From the NCBI GenBank assembly GCA_019454045.1, contig SKCR01033667.1:62001-126000 (forward strand): a DNA stretch of 64,000 nucleotides, written 5' to 3'. The position numbers were made by a program, and so were the translations under genes. The DNA comes from Zanthoxylum bungeanum. Taxonomy: Eukaryota > Streptophyta > Magnoliopsida > Sapindales > Rutaceae. A model generated the notes under the pieces. The model worked only from the letters and a program-made list of their open reading frames with translations. It had not been told where the DNA came from and did no database searches. Below are positions 1 to 11,285 of the stretch, one piece after another (within the stretch, counting starts at the first letter, position 1; every line of letters begins with the position of its first letter).

Positions 1-1030
1 TCATCGGTGAATCTTTGGGAAGCGACCCAAGAGATCCCTGGATATGTTGGCAGTAAATACGGTCATCAGACTATCCGAACATGTGCATACCCGATATTAT
101 GTTCTTACCGATTTACAAGATATGGTTGGCTTATAGCAAAACACCGTGCCTACCTAATTCTCCAGAAATATTCTTTAAAGGAATATATAATCTTTATCAA
201 GTATAACATACTATGTATTGCGTATTACGATCCAGTATCGAATGTCACATGTTAGGCCTGGGGCTGGAATTGTGTCTGCCCCGTACGAAACATATATCAG
301 ATCACTGACAACTAGTCTCTATAATCGGATAATCATGACCTAGTCATATTATCCTGATGACTGCAGTTTTAAGAGTATCAGTTCTGTATCCCTGCGTGAT
401 CATCATCTTCATATGACTGAAGTGATACTTCCATCTTGACATCACACCCAATACACTACGATTCTCAGTATTCCCAGAAGAGGCGTACATAGAACCTGTT
501 AAAGCCCCGGACGACCAAAACCAAAGTATACTGATTATCGCAAGTATTAGCGATGCAAGTCTCAGGTTAAAACCAAATACACCTACCCTGATTCGGATTC
601 CCATAAACACATAGTCATACTACCAATGGGATTCTGAGGGGTCTATCCAGAGCGAAGCTATTCTCGTACCATCGGTAAATAGAACCTCATATTACACTTG
701 CATAAGTATCCTATACTTAAATATATGAGAACTATGCCGTTAAGTTTTCATAACGCGCACAAGTGTAATACTAGCATATTCCGCAATATCGATGTCCAAT
801 CTCGATAATACTACGACTAGGGATATTTAATGATTAAACCTTTCGTGGATTAATAATGTCTCATATCTTATTAATCCGGTACTAATCATATGGACTTTTA
901 TCATTTATATATCCAGGTAATCCAATTACAAATGATAAAAGAGCAATTTCATTTGTCACATAATTAATTTTGTACAAGAACACCATGTCATTTACAAAAT
1001 AGTGATGCTATGGGTCATAATTGTTCAATA
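1..1030 (-). mobile_element. Copia family A LTR (A1), cut by window edge
   Basis: This segment matches the right-hand part of the other family-A LTRs in the window (28846-30743 and 15059-16869 in the same orientation; 45430-47485, 53254-55270 and 61136-63227 in reverse). The shared landmark GGTGAATCTTTGGGAAG is at its left edge, and the terminal GCTATGGGTCATAATTGT at its right edge. The expected terminal TGTTGG (on the minus strand) has decayed to TATTGA. It sits in the 3' part of an Athila element. Whether it is a solo LTR or one end of a full element cannot be decided, because the left side is outside the window. A short sense reading frame (344-610) recurs in other copies. Confidence 0.85.
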
Positions 1031-1268
1031 ATTAGGAATACCTTTGATCATCGGTAGTCTCATCCGTTCCAAGTGAGCTTTGTAGACTTTCAACAGAATG
1101 TATTGAGGGAGAGAAGGAAATTGCTTGTGAAGATTTGCGAGAACGTCTTCCATCATGAAATGAATTTACCTACACAAATGAAACACAAAAAAAAATAAAA
1201 CACACCAAATCTGAATATATACACAAATTGTATGGGTTGCCTCCCTACTAGAGCTAAGTTTAAAGTTG
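1031..1268 (-). other. 3' noncoding part of Athila after integrase
   Basis: This stretch has no convincing reading frame. It follows the integrase tail of the minus-strand Athila and contains the phrase GGGTTGCCTCCC near 1235, which is common downstream of pol in plant Athila/Tat elements. Its right neighbour is the integrase remnant and its left neighbour the inserted Copia LTR. Confidence 0.55.
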
Positions 1269-1740
1269 TCAGCTAGACATGACTGCCCGAATGTTAGGTT
1301 GGATCTGAAATTGTGACACTTTCTTTTTGTCGCTCAAATGATTCTCTCCAGTAGTGCTTGACACGCTTATTTTTAACCTTGCATATTTTTTAGAGTTGGG
1401 ATCATGTAACTCAACGGCTTTATCTGGTAAAACTTTGGTGATTAGGAATGGACCTAACCACCGTGATTTTGGCTTCCATGGGAAGAGTTTCAACCTTGAT
1501 TTGTTTAACAGTACCTTCTGCCCTAGTTCTAGTTGTATGCGCACTAATTTCTCATCATGTCTCTTCTTGGCATTTTCTTTGTACAGTTTAGCATTCTCAA
1601 AAGGCTGTATGTGAAATTCCTCCAATTCTTTGAGCTGGTGGAACTATTTCTCTTGTGTTGCTTGTAGTGTAAGAATATGTTTCCTTAGTACGCAGTACGC
1701 TTTATCTTCAGGCTCCACAGACAGTTTGTCAGTAGAACTT
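1269..1740 (-). pseudogene. Athila integrase C-terminal remnant
   Basis: Minus-strand translation gives the basic tail of an Athila integrase. It includes a KAYCVLRK-like stretch followed by an ELEEFHIQPFENAKLYKE block, a KRHDEK motif, and a chromatin-binding-like SRWLGPF...ELHDP segment near the end. In intact members this follows the zinc-finger and DDE core. Here it is fused almost directly to the region just after protease, so about 3 kb of pol is gone. One stop codon near 1628 splits it into two frames. It cannot encode an active integrase. Confidence 0.8.
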
Positions 1741-2205
1741 TGCATTGTATTGGAGTTCTGGATGGTACTATGTATCACATCAAGTTTGAAACATCCTTCA
1801 TTCTTTTCGTCATCCGGGAAATTCATGGCTTTGAAAACATTGAATGTTACTTTTTGGTCATGTACCATCATGGTTAGTTCTCATTTTTTTACATCAATAA
1901 TGGTTCGATCTATAGCCAAGAATGGTCTCCCGAGGATGATCGGCACGTCTTCATCTTCCTTCATATCAAGGACAATAAAATCTGCTGGGAAAATAAATTT
2001 GTCAACATTGACTAGCATATCTTCAACTACACCTCTCGGAAATACGAGCGTTCTATCAGCAAGTTGTAGAGAGACTGAGGTGGGCATTGTTTCTCTAATA
2101 TGCAGTTTCCTGTAAATAGAAAAAGGCATCAAGTTAACACTTGCACCTAAATCGCACAAAACCTTACCGAAGTAATGTTCTCATATGGTGCAAGGAACAA
2201 TGAAA
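1741..2205 (-). pseudogene. Athila aspartic protease region
   Basis: The minus strand encodes a retropepsin-like domain with the Athila-type active site DLGASVN (about 2150) and the flap/ILGRPFLA region near 1920. This is the same arrangement as the plus-strand copy at 61040-63482. Protease cleaves the Gag-Pol polyprotein. The frame runs on, after a stop, into a linker (1871 downward) up to the deletion junction near 1725-1745. The aspartate of the D-x-G motif is present, but stops on both sides prevent a continuous polyprotein. Confidence 0.8.
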
Positions 2206-3947
2206 CTGCCAGGATCTTTCAACTTTGGGGGAAGCTTCCTCTGAATGATGACGCTGCATTCTTCTGATAATGCTACTGTTTCGTGAAAGAATGTCTTTCA
2301 TGAATTTGACATAGCTGGGCATTTGTTCCAACACTTCTGCAAATGGAATGTTGATATGCAGCTTTTTCAAGATCTTCAGGAATCGAGAAAACTACTTGTC
2401 TAGTTTATTCTTCTGGAGATGCTGTGGAAAAGGTGGAGGTATAGTGATTCTTTCTTGATCTTTTTCCTTTGCTTCTTTTTCCTCCATCTGTGGAATTGCT
2501 TCGCTGATTTCTTTTGGAACTTCCTCAACAGTTGCCTTGACTCCAACATTTTTGTTAATTTCAGTACCGCTTTTTAATATGATGGCATGACATTGCTCTT
2601 TCCCCATGTTCCTCGGATTTGGTTCAGTGTTGCTAGGAATGTTACCTGGCGGTCTGTAACTCTGAGCATTAGCCAGTTGTCTAATTTGATTCTCCAGTGC
2701 TTTAATCGAAGCAGATTGACTTTGAATTAATGCTGCTTGGGATTGAAACAAAACATCATACCTAGCTGCTTGAGAGTTGTGTTTTGCTTCTATCTTTTTC
2801 AAGTGGGTCACACTTATGTTATTCATGTTTCTTTGTCATACTTCTGGCCTTTGTTTTGTTGTTGGAATCCAGGTGGTGGATTGTTCATTTGCCCTAAATT
2901 GTTATTCCATACGAAATTGGGTTGATTCCTCCACCCTGGGTTGTAGGTGTTGGAATATAGATTGTTCCCATGTCTGTTGAAATTGTTAACATAATTCATT
3001 GTCTCTTTATGTTGGTTTGGCTCTAGTGTTCCTCCATATGGTGAACTTGTGGATCCAGTATTAACTTACATGTAGAGAGTTTCCATGAATTTACATATCT
3101 GATCCAGCTTGGCATTCACTACAGTGTTGGCTCCAACTTCATAAATTCCAGCAATTCGTTGGATCAAGCTCCTCTCTGTTGGCCACAAGGAATTGTTGTT
3201 GGCAATTTCTTCAGTTAGGTCTCAGGCTTGATCTTCTCCTTTTGCCATTAGCGCTCCTCCAGCAGCAGCATCAATTGTGGTTCTCATTATTCCAGAAAGT
3301 CCATTGTAAAAGGTTTGAACTTGTAGCCATTTTGCAATCTCATGGTGAGGAAATTTCCGGAGTAAATCTTTGAATCTTTCCCAATCTTCGCATAGGGATT
3401 CTGAATCTTGTTGCACAAAGGATGTGATATCATTCCTCAACTTTGCAGTTCTGGCTGGTGGAAAGTACTTTGCAAGGAATTTGGTGGCTAGAGTGTTCCA
3501 AGTTGTGATGGAACCTGCTGGAAATGAATGTAGCCAAGCCTTAGCTCTGTCTTTCAATGAATATGGAAAAACATGCAATCTCATTGCTTCTTCAGCTGCT
3601 CGGTTGTAATTGAAAGTACCGCAAACTTCCAGGAAGTTGCTGATATGGGCATTATGATCTTCAGTTGCGTTCCCCCCAAACTGAACTGATTGCTGAATCA
3701 TCTGAATGCATGTTTTGATGTCACATGCATTTGCTGGTAAGAGAGGAAGTACAATACAGGAAATGAGTCTGTCAACCACCGAAATAGTTTTGTCTCGAAT
3801 AGGAATTGGTGGTGCAACTTCTAAAGGTTCAGGTTCCATGTTGATGATTGCTTCTTGGCCTTCTCGCCTTTCCCTTCTCAACTGTCTTATGGTTCTTTCA
3901 ATCTCTGGGTCAAGCGGTCGGATTTCAAAGCTTCTGGTTCGTCTCAT
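2206..3947 (-). pseudogene. Athila gag, broken
   Basis: The ATG at 3945-3947 begins MRRTRSFEIRPLDPEIE and leads into a retrotransposon Gag domain, with the conserved AWLHSFPAGSITTW and KFLAKYFPPARTAKLRN blocks (residues roughly 130-170). A frameshift/stop near 3220 separates this from a downstream Gln/Asn-rich part (2826-2392) with a SIKALENQIRQLANAQ coiled segment. A further break lies near 2390-2370. Gag forms the cytoplasmic particle. The plus-strand paralogue at 59367-60970 has the same layout, which supports the annotation. Confidence 0.85.
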
Positions 3948-4055
3948 GTAGTTTCTAAGAACCTGAAATACAAGAAAACAGAATTAATAAGTAAAAAGAA
4001 ATTAGATACAAGTAAAGGTATCTAACTCCAAAACTAATAGTGGAAGATAAATAAG

Positions 4056-4073
4056 TCCCCGGCAACGGCGCCA
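4056..4073 (-). other. Primer binding site, tRNA-Asp type (Athila)
   Basis: The reverse complement reads TGGCGCCGTTGCCGGGGA, the primer site typical of Athila/Tat elements and complementary to the 3' end of tRNA-Asp. It lies six bases inside the LTR boundary at 4080, as in the plus-strand copy at 59243, where one base differs (GTT GTC for GTT GCC). Confidence 0.9.
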
Positions 4074-4079
4074 AAAACT

Positions 4080-5304
4080 TGACCGGCGTAATCACACGCG
4101 TATAACGCAAACGCACGTATCGTTCAAGTAGTATAAAAAGTATCGATCCCACGAGGACTTAATACCTAAGCTATTAATTTATTAAGCCAAATTTTTACAA
4201 GTATCTAATGAATTGATTGTTTGATTGGAATGGTGAATTTGAATTAAAACAAGTAAATAAAATGGCTCGAAAGTAAATTAAGTGAAATTCAATATTAAGA
4301 AACTATTCAGGGTTGTGAATCCTTCCAATATCTTTTAAAGATGAAGTGGTTACCTTACGTTTGTGTAATATATCAGTTTATTAACCTGGAAAATGAAATT
4401 ATGCAAAAGCCTCTTCCGATGGTCAAATATAAATACCCAGTGTAACTTAATTAATCATATTCATATGTCAACCAAGTTACCTGAATTCATTAAGATTAAG
4501 TTCCAATTATGGCTACCCCCGCTCGACAGGTATGTTCATATCATGTAAGAAAATCTATTAAAGGGTTATCTATCCTCAAGGAAGATCGTGGGCTATTGAG
4601 TCTAAGCTCATAAACCTAAAATCATTTTTCCAAGTTCATTTTAAGTTTACCAGATCAGTCTTATTAATGGTCAGTTAACAAGAAGCATTAAGACTGAGGC
4701 TCAATAAATAAACCTTTATATTACCCAAAATGTGAATTAACCCATTATAAACCGGTGATATTGGAATTCATCACAATCCAAGATAATTGACTTAGTTACG
4801 ACAAATATCTAAGGCTAAGAAAAACTTAAATAAAATAAAAGACATAAAGTAAATGCTGAAATTAAAATAAAGTAAATGCTGGAAAGTTAATGCGGAAAAG
4901 TAAATACGGAAAAGTAAAAGCTGAAAAGTAAATGCTGGAAATTAAAAAATGTAAAAGTACAATAAAAGAAAATGTTGGGGTTAGAGGATTCACTTTTATT
5001 ACCACTATTTTAGATATCTCATTATTATAATATATAAACTTTGCGTGATAATTACCAACCAGTCATATAGGCGGTATCCTGATTAAGCCAAATTAATAAT
5101 TAATTACCAACCGACCAATCAGGTGGTATCCAGTTTAGTCAGGTTAAAACAAATTTCAATAATTACCAACCGACCAATCAGGCGGTATCATTGTTAAGTC
5201 AGGTTTTAAATAATTTATATATTATAATTAAGGGATATTAATCTAAATAATAGTGATAAAAGCTTTACCTTTTACCCCAGCAAGGGGGAGTTACCTCCTC
5301 ATTG
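4080..5304 (-). repeat. Athila 5' LTR, part 1 (inner side)
   Basis: Starts with the LTR terminus TGACCGG (minus-strand ...CCGGTCA) and runs to the CACTA insertion point. It contains a run of AAAGTAAATGCTGGA-like units (about 4850-4965) and three copies of an imperfect palindrome built on ACCAACCGACC...AGGCGGT (5055-5190). The last three bases, TTG (5302-5304), are one copy of the CACTA target duplication. Confidence 0.88.
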
Positions 5305-5322
5305 CACTACAAGAAAAAAGGC
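5305..5322 (+). repeat. CACTA left terminal inverted repeat
   Basis: CACTACAAGAAAAAAGGC, identical over 18 bases to the reverse complement of 11286-11303. Similarity continues for a few bases beyond (TTTACTGA). Confidence 0.95.
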
Positions 5323-5610
5323 ATTTACTGACCACTAAGGTTAGTGACACTAGGCTAAAAGTGTCAGAACGATGTGTAAATGGGCCTATTTCCGTGTTTT
5401 TCACTTAAATATCAATAATTACTGACACTATGGTATCAGCGATTTTAGTGTCAGTATTACTATTACAAGAGTATCAGTAAGAAATAAAAAAAAAAAAACG
5501 CGTCTCGTCTGGAGTCGAACCAACACCTCGCGGAAGTGACGTTTTCGCATATCTTACTGACACTAGAGTATCAGTAAAATTAGTGTCAGTAATTATGATC
5601 CTTGTATCAG
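5323..5610. repeat. CACTA left subterminal repeat region
   Basis: Repeated copies in both orientations of TTACTGACACTA and AGTATCAGTAA occur about every 20-60 bases. Several pairs form small inverted repeats, for example ACTGACACTAGAGTATCAGT near 5555. CACTA transposases bind such arrays; the binding itself is inferred. Confidence 0.8.
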
Positions 5611-6009
5611 TAAAAAAATTAAAAAAATTATTTCCTTAAGTCTGCTGGGACTCGAAATTGTAACCCATTGATAAAAATTGATATAATTTTTTTTTTATTG
5701 TAAGGCTTTACCACTGGGCCAAATCGTGACTTTTGTTCCTTAAACCGCGGTTTATAAAATATATATGTATTTGTCGGGTCAAAACCTGAACCGTAGTTAC
5801 CAAAATCAATTTAGTAATTTAGGGTTCCTCTCATTCCCACTTTTTTTTTCATCGCGCAGCCTTTGTTTTTTCCCCTTCTTTACTCTCAAATATGAATCTC
5901 TCATTTGTAATTTCTAAAATCTAAACAAAATCCAGTACGCCTATCAATTATCAAACTTCAATGGCTTTCATTTTTACTCTCGTTAGTCGGGTCTCTCCTC
6001 AGTACCCAA
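5611..6009 (+). other. CACTA interior, no recognised gene
   Basis: AT-rich stretch between the subterminal repeats and the first captured exon. A pyrimidine-rich segment (5840-5900) and a CTCTCCTCAG at about 5992-6001 resemble the end of an intron before the captured methyltransferase exon. No protein match recognised. Confidence 0.4.
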
Positions 6010-6325
6010 GCAGATCTTTGAACTTGCTATCACTGTTCCCGTTGTAGGATTGATTGCTTCAAAGGGATGGGATTCTTCTTCTTGAGCTAGATAGGTTACT
6101 CAGACCAGGGGGCTATTTTGCCTACTCATCTCCTGAGCTTATGCACAGGATGAAGAGGATCTGAGGATATGGAAAGAGATGAGTGCCCTTGTCGAACGCT
6201 GTGTTTGGAGGATAGCTGCAAAGAGGAACCAAACTGTTTATTGGCAAAAACCTCTAAATAATGACTGCTATATGGCAGAGCACCTGGTACTCTTCCTCCT
6301 CTCTGCCGCGCTGAGATGATCCACA
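6010..6325 (+). pseudogene. Captured PMT8-like methyltransferase fragment
   Basis: Frame-switching translation gives the C-terminal part of a plant Golgi putative S-adenosylmethionine methyltransferase of the PMT family (DUF248; pectin/wall-associated). Recognisable blocks in order are SRSFELA, HCSRCRID, ILLLELDRLLRPGGYFAYSS, AYAQDEEDLRIWKEMSALVE, WRIAAKRNQTV, WQKPLNNDCYM and an APGTLPPLC-like end. At least four small indels break the frame (near 6040, 6055, 6130 and 6270). The match is nearest to my recollection of the Arabidopsis PMT8 subgroup, but the exact paralogue is not certain. The fragment ends abruptly where the UVH1 piece begins. Confidence 0.85.
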
Positions 6326-8395
6326 GAATCCCCACTTCCAATCTCGCTGGATTATCATTCTCAATACTCACGCGCTAACGGAGAATTCCACAGAGACTTT
6401 TATTTGCAGGATTATTAAGAGTCTCAATCGGAAAGCGTATATTAGAGCTTGTTCTGATAAGCCCACTTCGATGTTTCTGGGTTTTCGAAGACGGAGCGGA
6501 TTATGAAGAGTTTGTTTATTAGAAGAGCTTCATCTGTGGCCGAGGTTTCAGGTGAATGTGTCGGAGGAGCTGGAGCGGGACCCACCGGTGGGGGTGGATG
6601 TGAGGGTGTCGATGAGTAAATACATGGGGGAATTCAGAAGGCGATCGGGAAGTGATGGATGCTTGTTTGAAGGAGATGAGGAAGACTAATAGGTTGACGT
6701 GGAGGATCTCCGGTCGGAATGGTTTTGTTAAAGTCGTTTGATGAGATTTTGAGGAGAAATTTATCCCATTTGGCATATTTTGGGGAAAAAAAATAAGCAG
6801 TTGGTTTCGGATTTGAAGACTTTGAGGAAGTTGTTGGATTATCTTGTTGGTACTTTAAAAACCTGCAAATTATATTGTCTTTTCAAATATAGTGTTAAGC
6901 ATTTAAAACTTTTTATATATTATGATGTGATACAATTGTAGATTATGGGATGATATACAAAGTGGTGAAATTTTTATTTTTTGTTATTGTTTCTGATTAG
7001 TATTTGATATGTTATTTGGTAGGTATGAATGCGGTTGACCTATTTGAAGTATTTAAATACACTGCGAGTGTCAGAGAGCTTTCGCTCAGTTTGGATTTTT
7101 GCAGAGTCCAGCTATAAAATATTTGACATGCAAAAGAAGGGGTTTATCGCTTAACGAGGTCAGATGGTGTGAAAATGAATGCACAAAAGCAAAGCATGAC
7201 AGGTAAAAAGAGAAAATTAAAGAGAGTTGATACAATGGAGATGAAGGTGAGCGCTTGTCCTGTTGTTTGCTTTGTTCTAGTTTATGACTCTAAGCTATCT
7301 TTTGTGGCTTGTGAAACCAAGAAATGCTCATGGTAGTTAAAAGATAAGGCGCATTATATGCTCTTTGGTATCATTTCTTGAACTCTCATCTTCTTCTTTT
7401 TTTTTTTTAATACTAAGCAGATGGCGGTTCTTATCGAGTACAAATGGTGGGGTAGTTCTGGAAGAAGTATTGGAGGAGGCACCAAAGTGGAAAGTGTTAC
7501 GTGTGAGTGAGTGAGTTCCATTTTATATGCTATCTTCTTGTTTGTTGGTAGTATTAATAGCTGTGAGATGTGACCCATATGACAGTATTATTTTTTGTAA
7601 TCAATGTTTCATGTCCAAAGGTGTACCTTTGGTTTCTTCCCCATAATTTTCTTCTATTAGTATTAAGTATTACATTTAACCATCGCATGAGTGCATGAAA
7701 GTTTAGTATGTCATTTTAGTTTAAGAAAAATAATGTAGTGTAAAACTCTCCGAGTGCTTATTCTAAGATAGGATATGGTAATTTTATTGCAGGAGGTTCT
7801 TGAAGAGATAGAAGAGGAAAGACAAAAGCTAGCTTTATCAGGGAAGAAGTTCTCGTTGATGGGGAAGAAACTGATCATAAGCATTGTCCTGGTGGCTTGC
7901 AAAGATGAATGCTCATGCATGCAGCTTGAGGATTGCATCAGGAATGGCTCAGAAAAGGTTTCTGGCATTCTCTGTGTTATAATCCCTTTGCAATTCTCAT
8001 TAACATTTGTGTATAATAAATATGCAACGTAAGCTAGTCATGTATTGGCACCCTAATAATGGCAGTTTGTTGGGCTGGGACTGCTTGCAGTGCTGCACTG
8101 CACTGCACTCTTCTATTTCATTTCCGAGCTGAAATCTTGATATCATATAATCTATGTATAGTTTCTTGTGTTTCACTTGATGAAATAATAAAAGTTTTGA
8201 ATGACAATAATCATGAAATATTGCAGTTTTAGAGATTTACAATTAATCTTTAGTCTGCTTATCCTATACAGAGATAATAGTTGTATTCACATGGTGCTTA
8301 ATATCACATTTTGATGAATTGTTTTGTAAAACCAAGTTGTATTGTGCTTTGTTGGTGAAGGTCATGCTGGAAGAATGGGAGAAATACTTGTTGAT
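6326..8395 (+). pseudogene. UVH1: Captured UVH1/RAD1 (XPF) gene fragment with introns
   Basis: Broken exons match, in the right order, the helicase-like N-terminal half of the plant XPF endonuclease UVH1, the catalytic partner of ERCC1 in nucleotide-excision repair. Visible blocks are IPTSNLAG, a SLNRKAYIRACSDKP region, LHLWPRFQVNVSEELERDPP, VMDACLKEM, LVSDLKTLRKLLDYL (about 6790-6850), then after an intron YDAV...SVWIFAESSYKIFD (7020-7130), a VVLEEVLEEAPKWKVL region (7440-7500), VLVACKDE.CSCMQLEDCI (7890-7940), and MLEEWEKYLL (about 8362-8395). Intervening segments with GT/AG-like edges (for example 6850-7022) look like retained introns, so capture was from genomic DNA and not from mRNA. Frameshifts and stops are frequent. 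The nuclease domain is absent. Confidence 0.87.
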
Positions 8396-8670
8396 TAATT
8401 TAATTTGTTAGACTTAGTCTAATGACTACCTCAATAACATACTACCAACTGGTTGTCTTATTGATTTTACAATCGAAAGGCCATTAGGATATGCACACAT
8501 AAAGGAAGTAGATGCCCATATGTTGAGGCAAGCACACCTTTTACCTCTTTCTTCATTTGTTCTAAATGTTTTATAAATATTTACTTTGTTTTTATGTTTA
8601 TCTTGTCTTAGGCACTTATACGATGAGATGGATAAAACTGAAACTGCCAAACCAGTTCAGTTTGGAAATT
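8396..8670 (+). other. CACTA interior between UVH1 and ULP1 fragments
   Basis: AT-rich sequence without a recognisable domain. It may be partly UVH1 intron and partly 5' exon of the ULP1-like gene; I cannot place the boundary. Confidence 0.3.
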
Positions 8671-9530
8671 TGAGATGATACGTCCATCAAAGGTTGCTTT
8701 GAAAGAAGGACCTCAATACATTTCAAAACTGTTAGGTATGATAGAGTTGGGGCAAATCATATTGATCCCATACAACCCAAGGTAATAATTTTTTAATTTT
8801 TTTAGTATTCAATTTCAAGTTATGTAATCCAGATTTTTATTACCCTTTCTTTCTTATTTAGCTTTCACTGGGTGCTTCTTGCAATTGACATAGTACGACG
8901 CACGATATATTATCTGGATCCTAAGGGGAATAATCCTACTGATGAGTTGATGCAAATTGTTAATCAGTTAAGTTATAGTTTTTTTCTCTTTATTTTAACA
9001 TTGGGTTTATTGTTGCATTATTTATATGATATCCAATTATAATTTTTGTAGGAGAATTAGAGTGTATCAATCTTTACATTCTAATAATAAGAGCGGTAGT
9101 GTGACTTGGGTATCTTGAAGGTACAAAGTTATGATATATATATATATATATTTTTGTGATATGCAACAATGAATATTTAGAATATGTCAAATGAACTAAC
9201 TATTGATATTGATATGATAATTCTTTTTTATAGTGTCCAATGCAGCCTGGAAGTTTTGAATGCGATTATTATGTGATGAAATACATGCAGCAAATTGTAA
9301 CAAATGTGAACATTCTAAAAGACAATGTAAGTTAACAATAGTTAAGTTTTATCACTAGTCAATTAAAATATCTTTTCAATTAAGATATCTTACTGTTTAA
9401 AATTCTAACTTATAAATATTTTAAAGTTCAAGGGGATTAATGAGTACACTCTGGAAGATATAACGCAACTTCGTGATGATTGGGCAATATATGTTGCACA
9501 TATAATCACACAGTATAATGAAGAGGTAAT
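8671..9530 (+). pseudogene. ULP1-like (C48) cysteine protease fragment
   Basis: Exon-like pieces separated by AT-rich introns spell the C-terminal catalytic region of the ULP1/SENP-type proteases often carried by plant transposons. They are a LIPYNP stretch near 8765, FHWVLLAID (catalytic His) with YYLDPKGNN at about 8865-8930, QPGSFECDYYVMKYMQQIV (catalytic Cys in the E-C-x-Y-Y context) at about 9245-9300, and NEYTLEDITQLRDDWAIYV near 9440-9500. The order and spacing fit the family. The N-terminal part is missing or unrecognised, and an in-frame stop near 9115 indicates decay. Such domains normally deconjugate SUMO-like proteins; whether this one ever did is unknown. Confidence 0.8.
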
Positions 9531-10299
9531 TACAAGGACATGTTTTACAGAGGTGATTATTACTTCCTATTTTTTCACTTTAATTCATGACATATTGGGA
9601 AATCTTCTATTCTTGCAGAATACAAATGACAAGGACAACATATCTATTGTTCGTTGAGTTAATGAAGTAGTATGGTATTCTCTTTTCTGTAAATTAATAC
9701 ATTCTTGTTTCTACTTTTAGCTTAGAATTTTTTCCCCAGATTTTTTACTTCAATGAAAGCAATATGAATCATATCTTTTATTTCAGTTTTATGCCCTGAT
9801 GGGTTTATTTGGTGGGTTAATTTGTTTTATTTGTGAGTTTTGCTAGTGGGTAAGATTGCTTTGAGACTTGAAAGTTAAAACAATCATGATGTAAAATATT
9901 CTATTAACAGTGTCTCGATGTTCTCTATGTCAGACATGAACTTGGAGATAGTTTTTTACCTGATGAAGTTTTGCCATGTTCTGATTGATACTTGTTGAAA
10001 CCTTTGGGGGATATGGCACATGTCATCTGATGTGCTTTGAGGTGCAGCATGAATGCTATGGAAGCAGTATTTGATATATTGAGATCTAACATGTTTATCT
10101 CATCTATTTTTATGGCAATTACCTGGAATGTTACATTCTAGTACATTTTGAGCTTGAACTTTTAGTTTCCAGGAATTCCATAATGAACAACTATCTTGTC
10201 ATCTTGATTTGCTTCCTGCATTTGGAAACAGTATTAGATCATGTCATCTGATAAACTTCATCTGGTTCATGAGATCCTTTTATTTCAGTTTTATGTCCG

Positions 10300-10346
<47 letters not shown>

Positions 10347-10939
10347 GATTTGTTTGTTTTGGTGATTATGTAGCGGTATGAAAGATACAACTTGTTATTA
10401 TGGATGCCATTTGGTTTTTTATATGCATGCTCTTAGGTTGTTGGTATGGTTATTGTCAATAAGTGCTTTATGTGACAAAAATTAGATTGGGGTTATATTT
10501 TGTATTTTTATTTGGATGTATTTAATGTTTTTATTTTGAAGATATCGATTTTTTTTGGAAGTCCATCTAATTCTTACACATTTGGTTTATAATTTCAGAT
10601 TTTGTGCCAGATATCATATTGTTGGGGGATTGTTGCAGGCTTCTCAACAAGTATCATGAATTTTGGTGGTGGGGGCATGACATTTTGATGGGACTTTAAG
10701 AGTAGTTTTTGAAATATATATGTTAATTTAAAGATTGTCTATGAAGTTTTTGTATTCATCATGTGATACTGTTGAATTGATTAATACGATTAATCTATTA
10801 TATTGCGAATTTTATATAAATGTAATTTTTTAGTTTTTTATTTCATTGAGTTGGTTATATATATATATATATATATTTTATGATTAATTTAATTACAAAA
10901 AATAAGAAATATAATTGTGAAATAATACGATTTTTAAAT
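9531..10939. other. CACTA 3' interior, no recognised gene
   Basis: About 1.4 kb of AT-rich sequence with only short frames. It holds a (TA)n(TG)n microsatellite at 10302 and a short (AT)n run near 10857. No transposase motif found. Confidence 0.5.
10302..10342. repeat. Compound microsatellite (TA)n(TG)n
   Basis: Five to six TA units run directly into about fifteen TG units. Confidence 0.95.
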
Positions 10940-11285
10940 TTTAAAAGATATTGACGGATATTGATACTATTTAACAATAATTACTGACACTAAAAATCAA
11001 ATATATGCGATATACTGATACTTGCAGTAACAAAATTTACTGACACTATAGTATCACTAAATACTGATGATATAGTGTCAATAATTTACTGACACTAAAA
11101 TAGTGTGAGAGATTACTGATACCATAGTGTCAATAATTTTCTGATACTACAGTATTAACGTTTACTGACACTAAGAATCACTGACACTAGAAACTAGTGT
11201 CAGTGATTTCTGGCTGCGGCAACACTGACACATTTATATAGTGTCAGTAAAACCCTTTACTGACACTAATTTAGTATCAGTAAAA
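10940..11285. repeat. CACTA right subterminal repeat region
   Basis: Dense copies of TTACTGACACTA, TAGTGTCAGTAA and variants in both orientations, mirroring the left side. About a dozen copies occur in roughly 350 bp. Confidence 0.82.

Noticed and set aside
5495..5530. Possible tRNA fragment (GGAGTCGAACC)
   Set aside because: Only a T-arm-like word is present; no complete cloverleaf could be assembled around it.
7775..8032. 85-codon plus-strand frame as an independent small gene
   Set aside because: Explained as a UVH1 exon plus flanking intron within the captured fragment.
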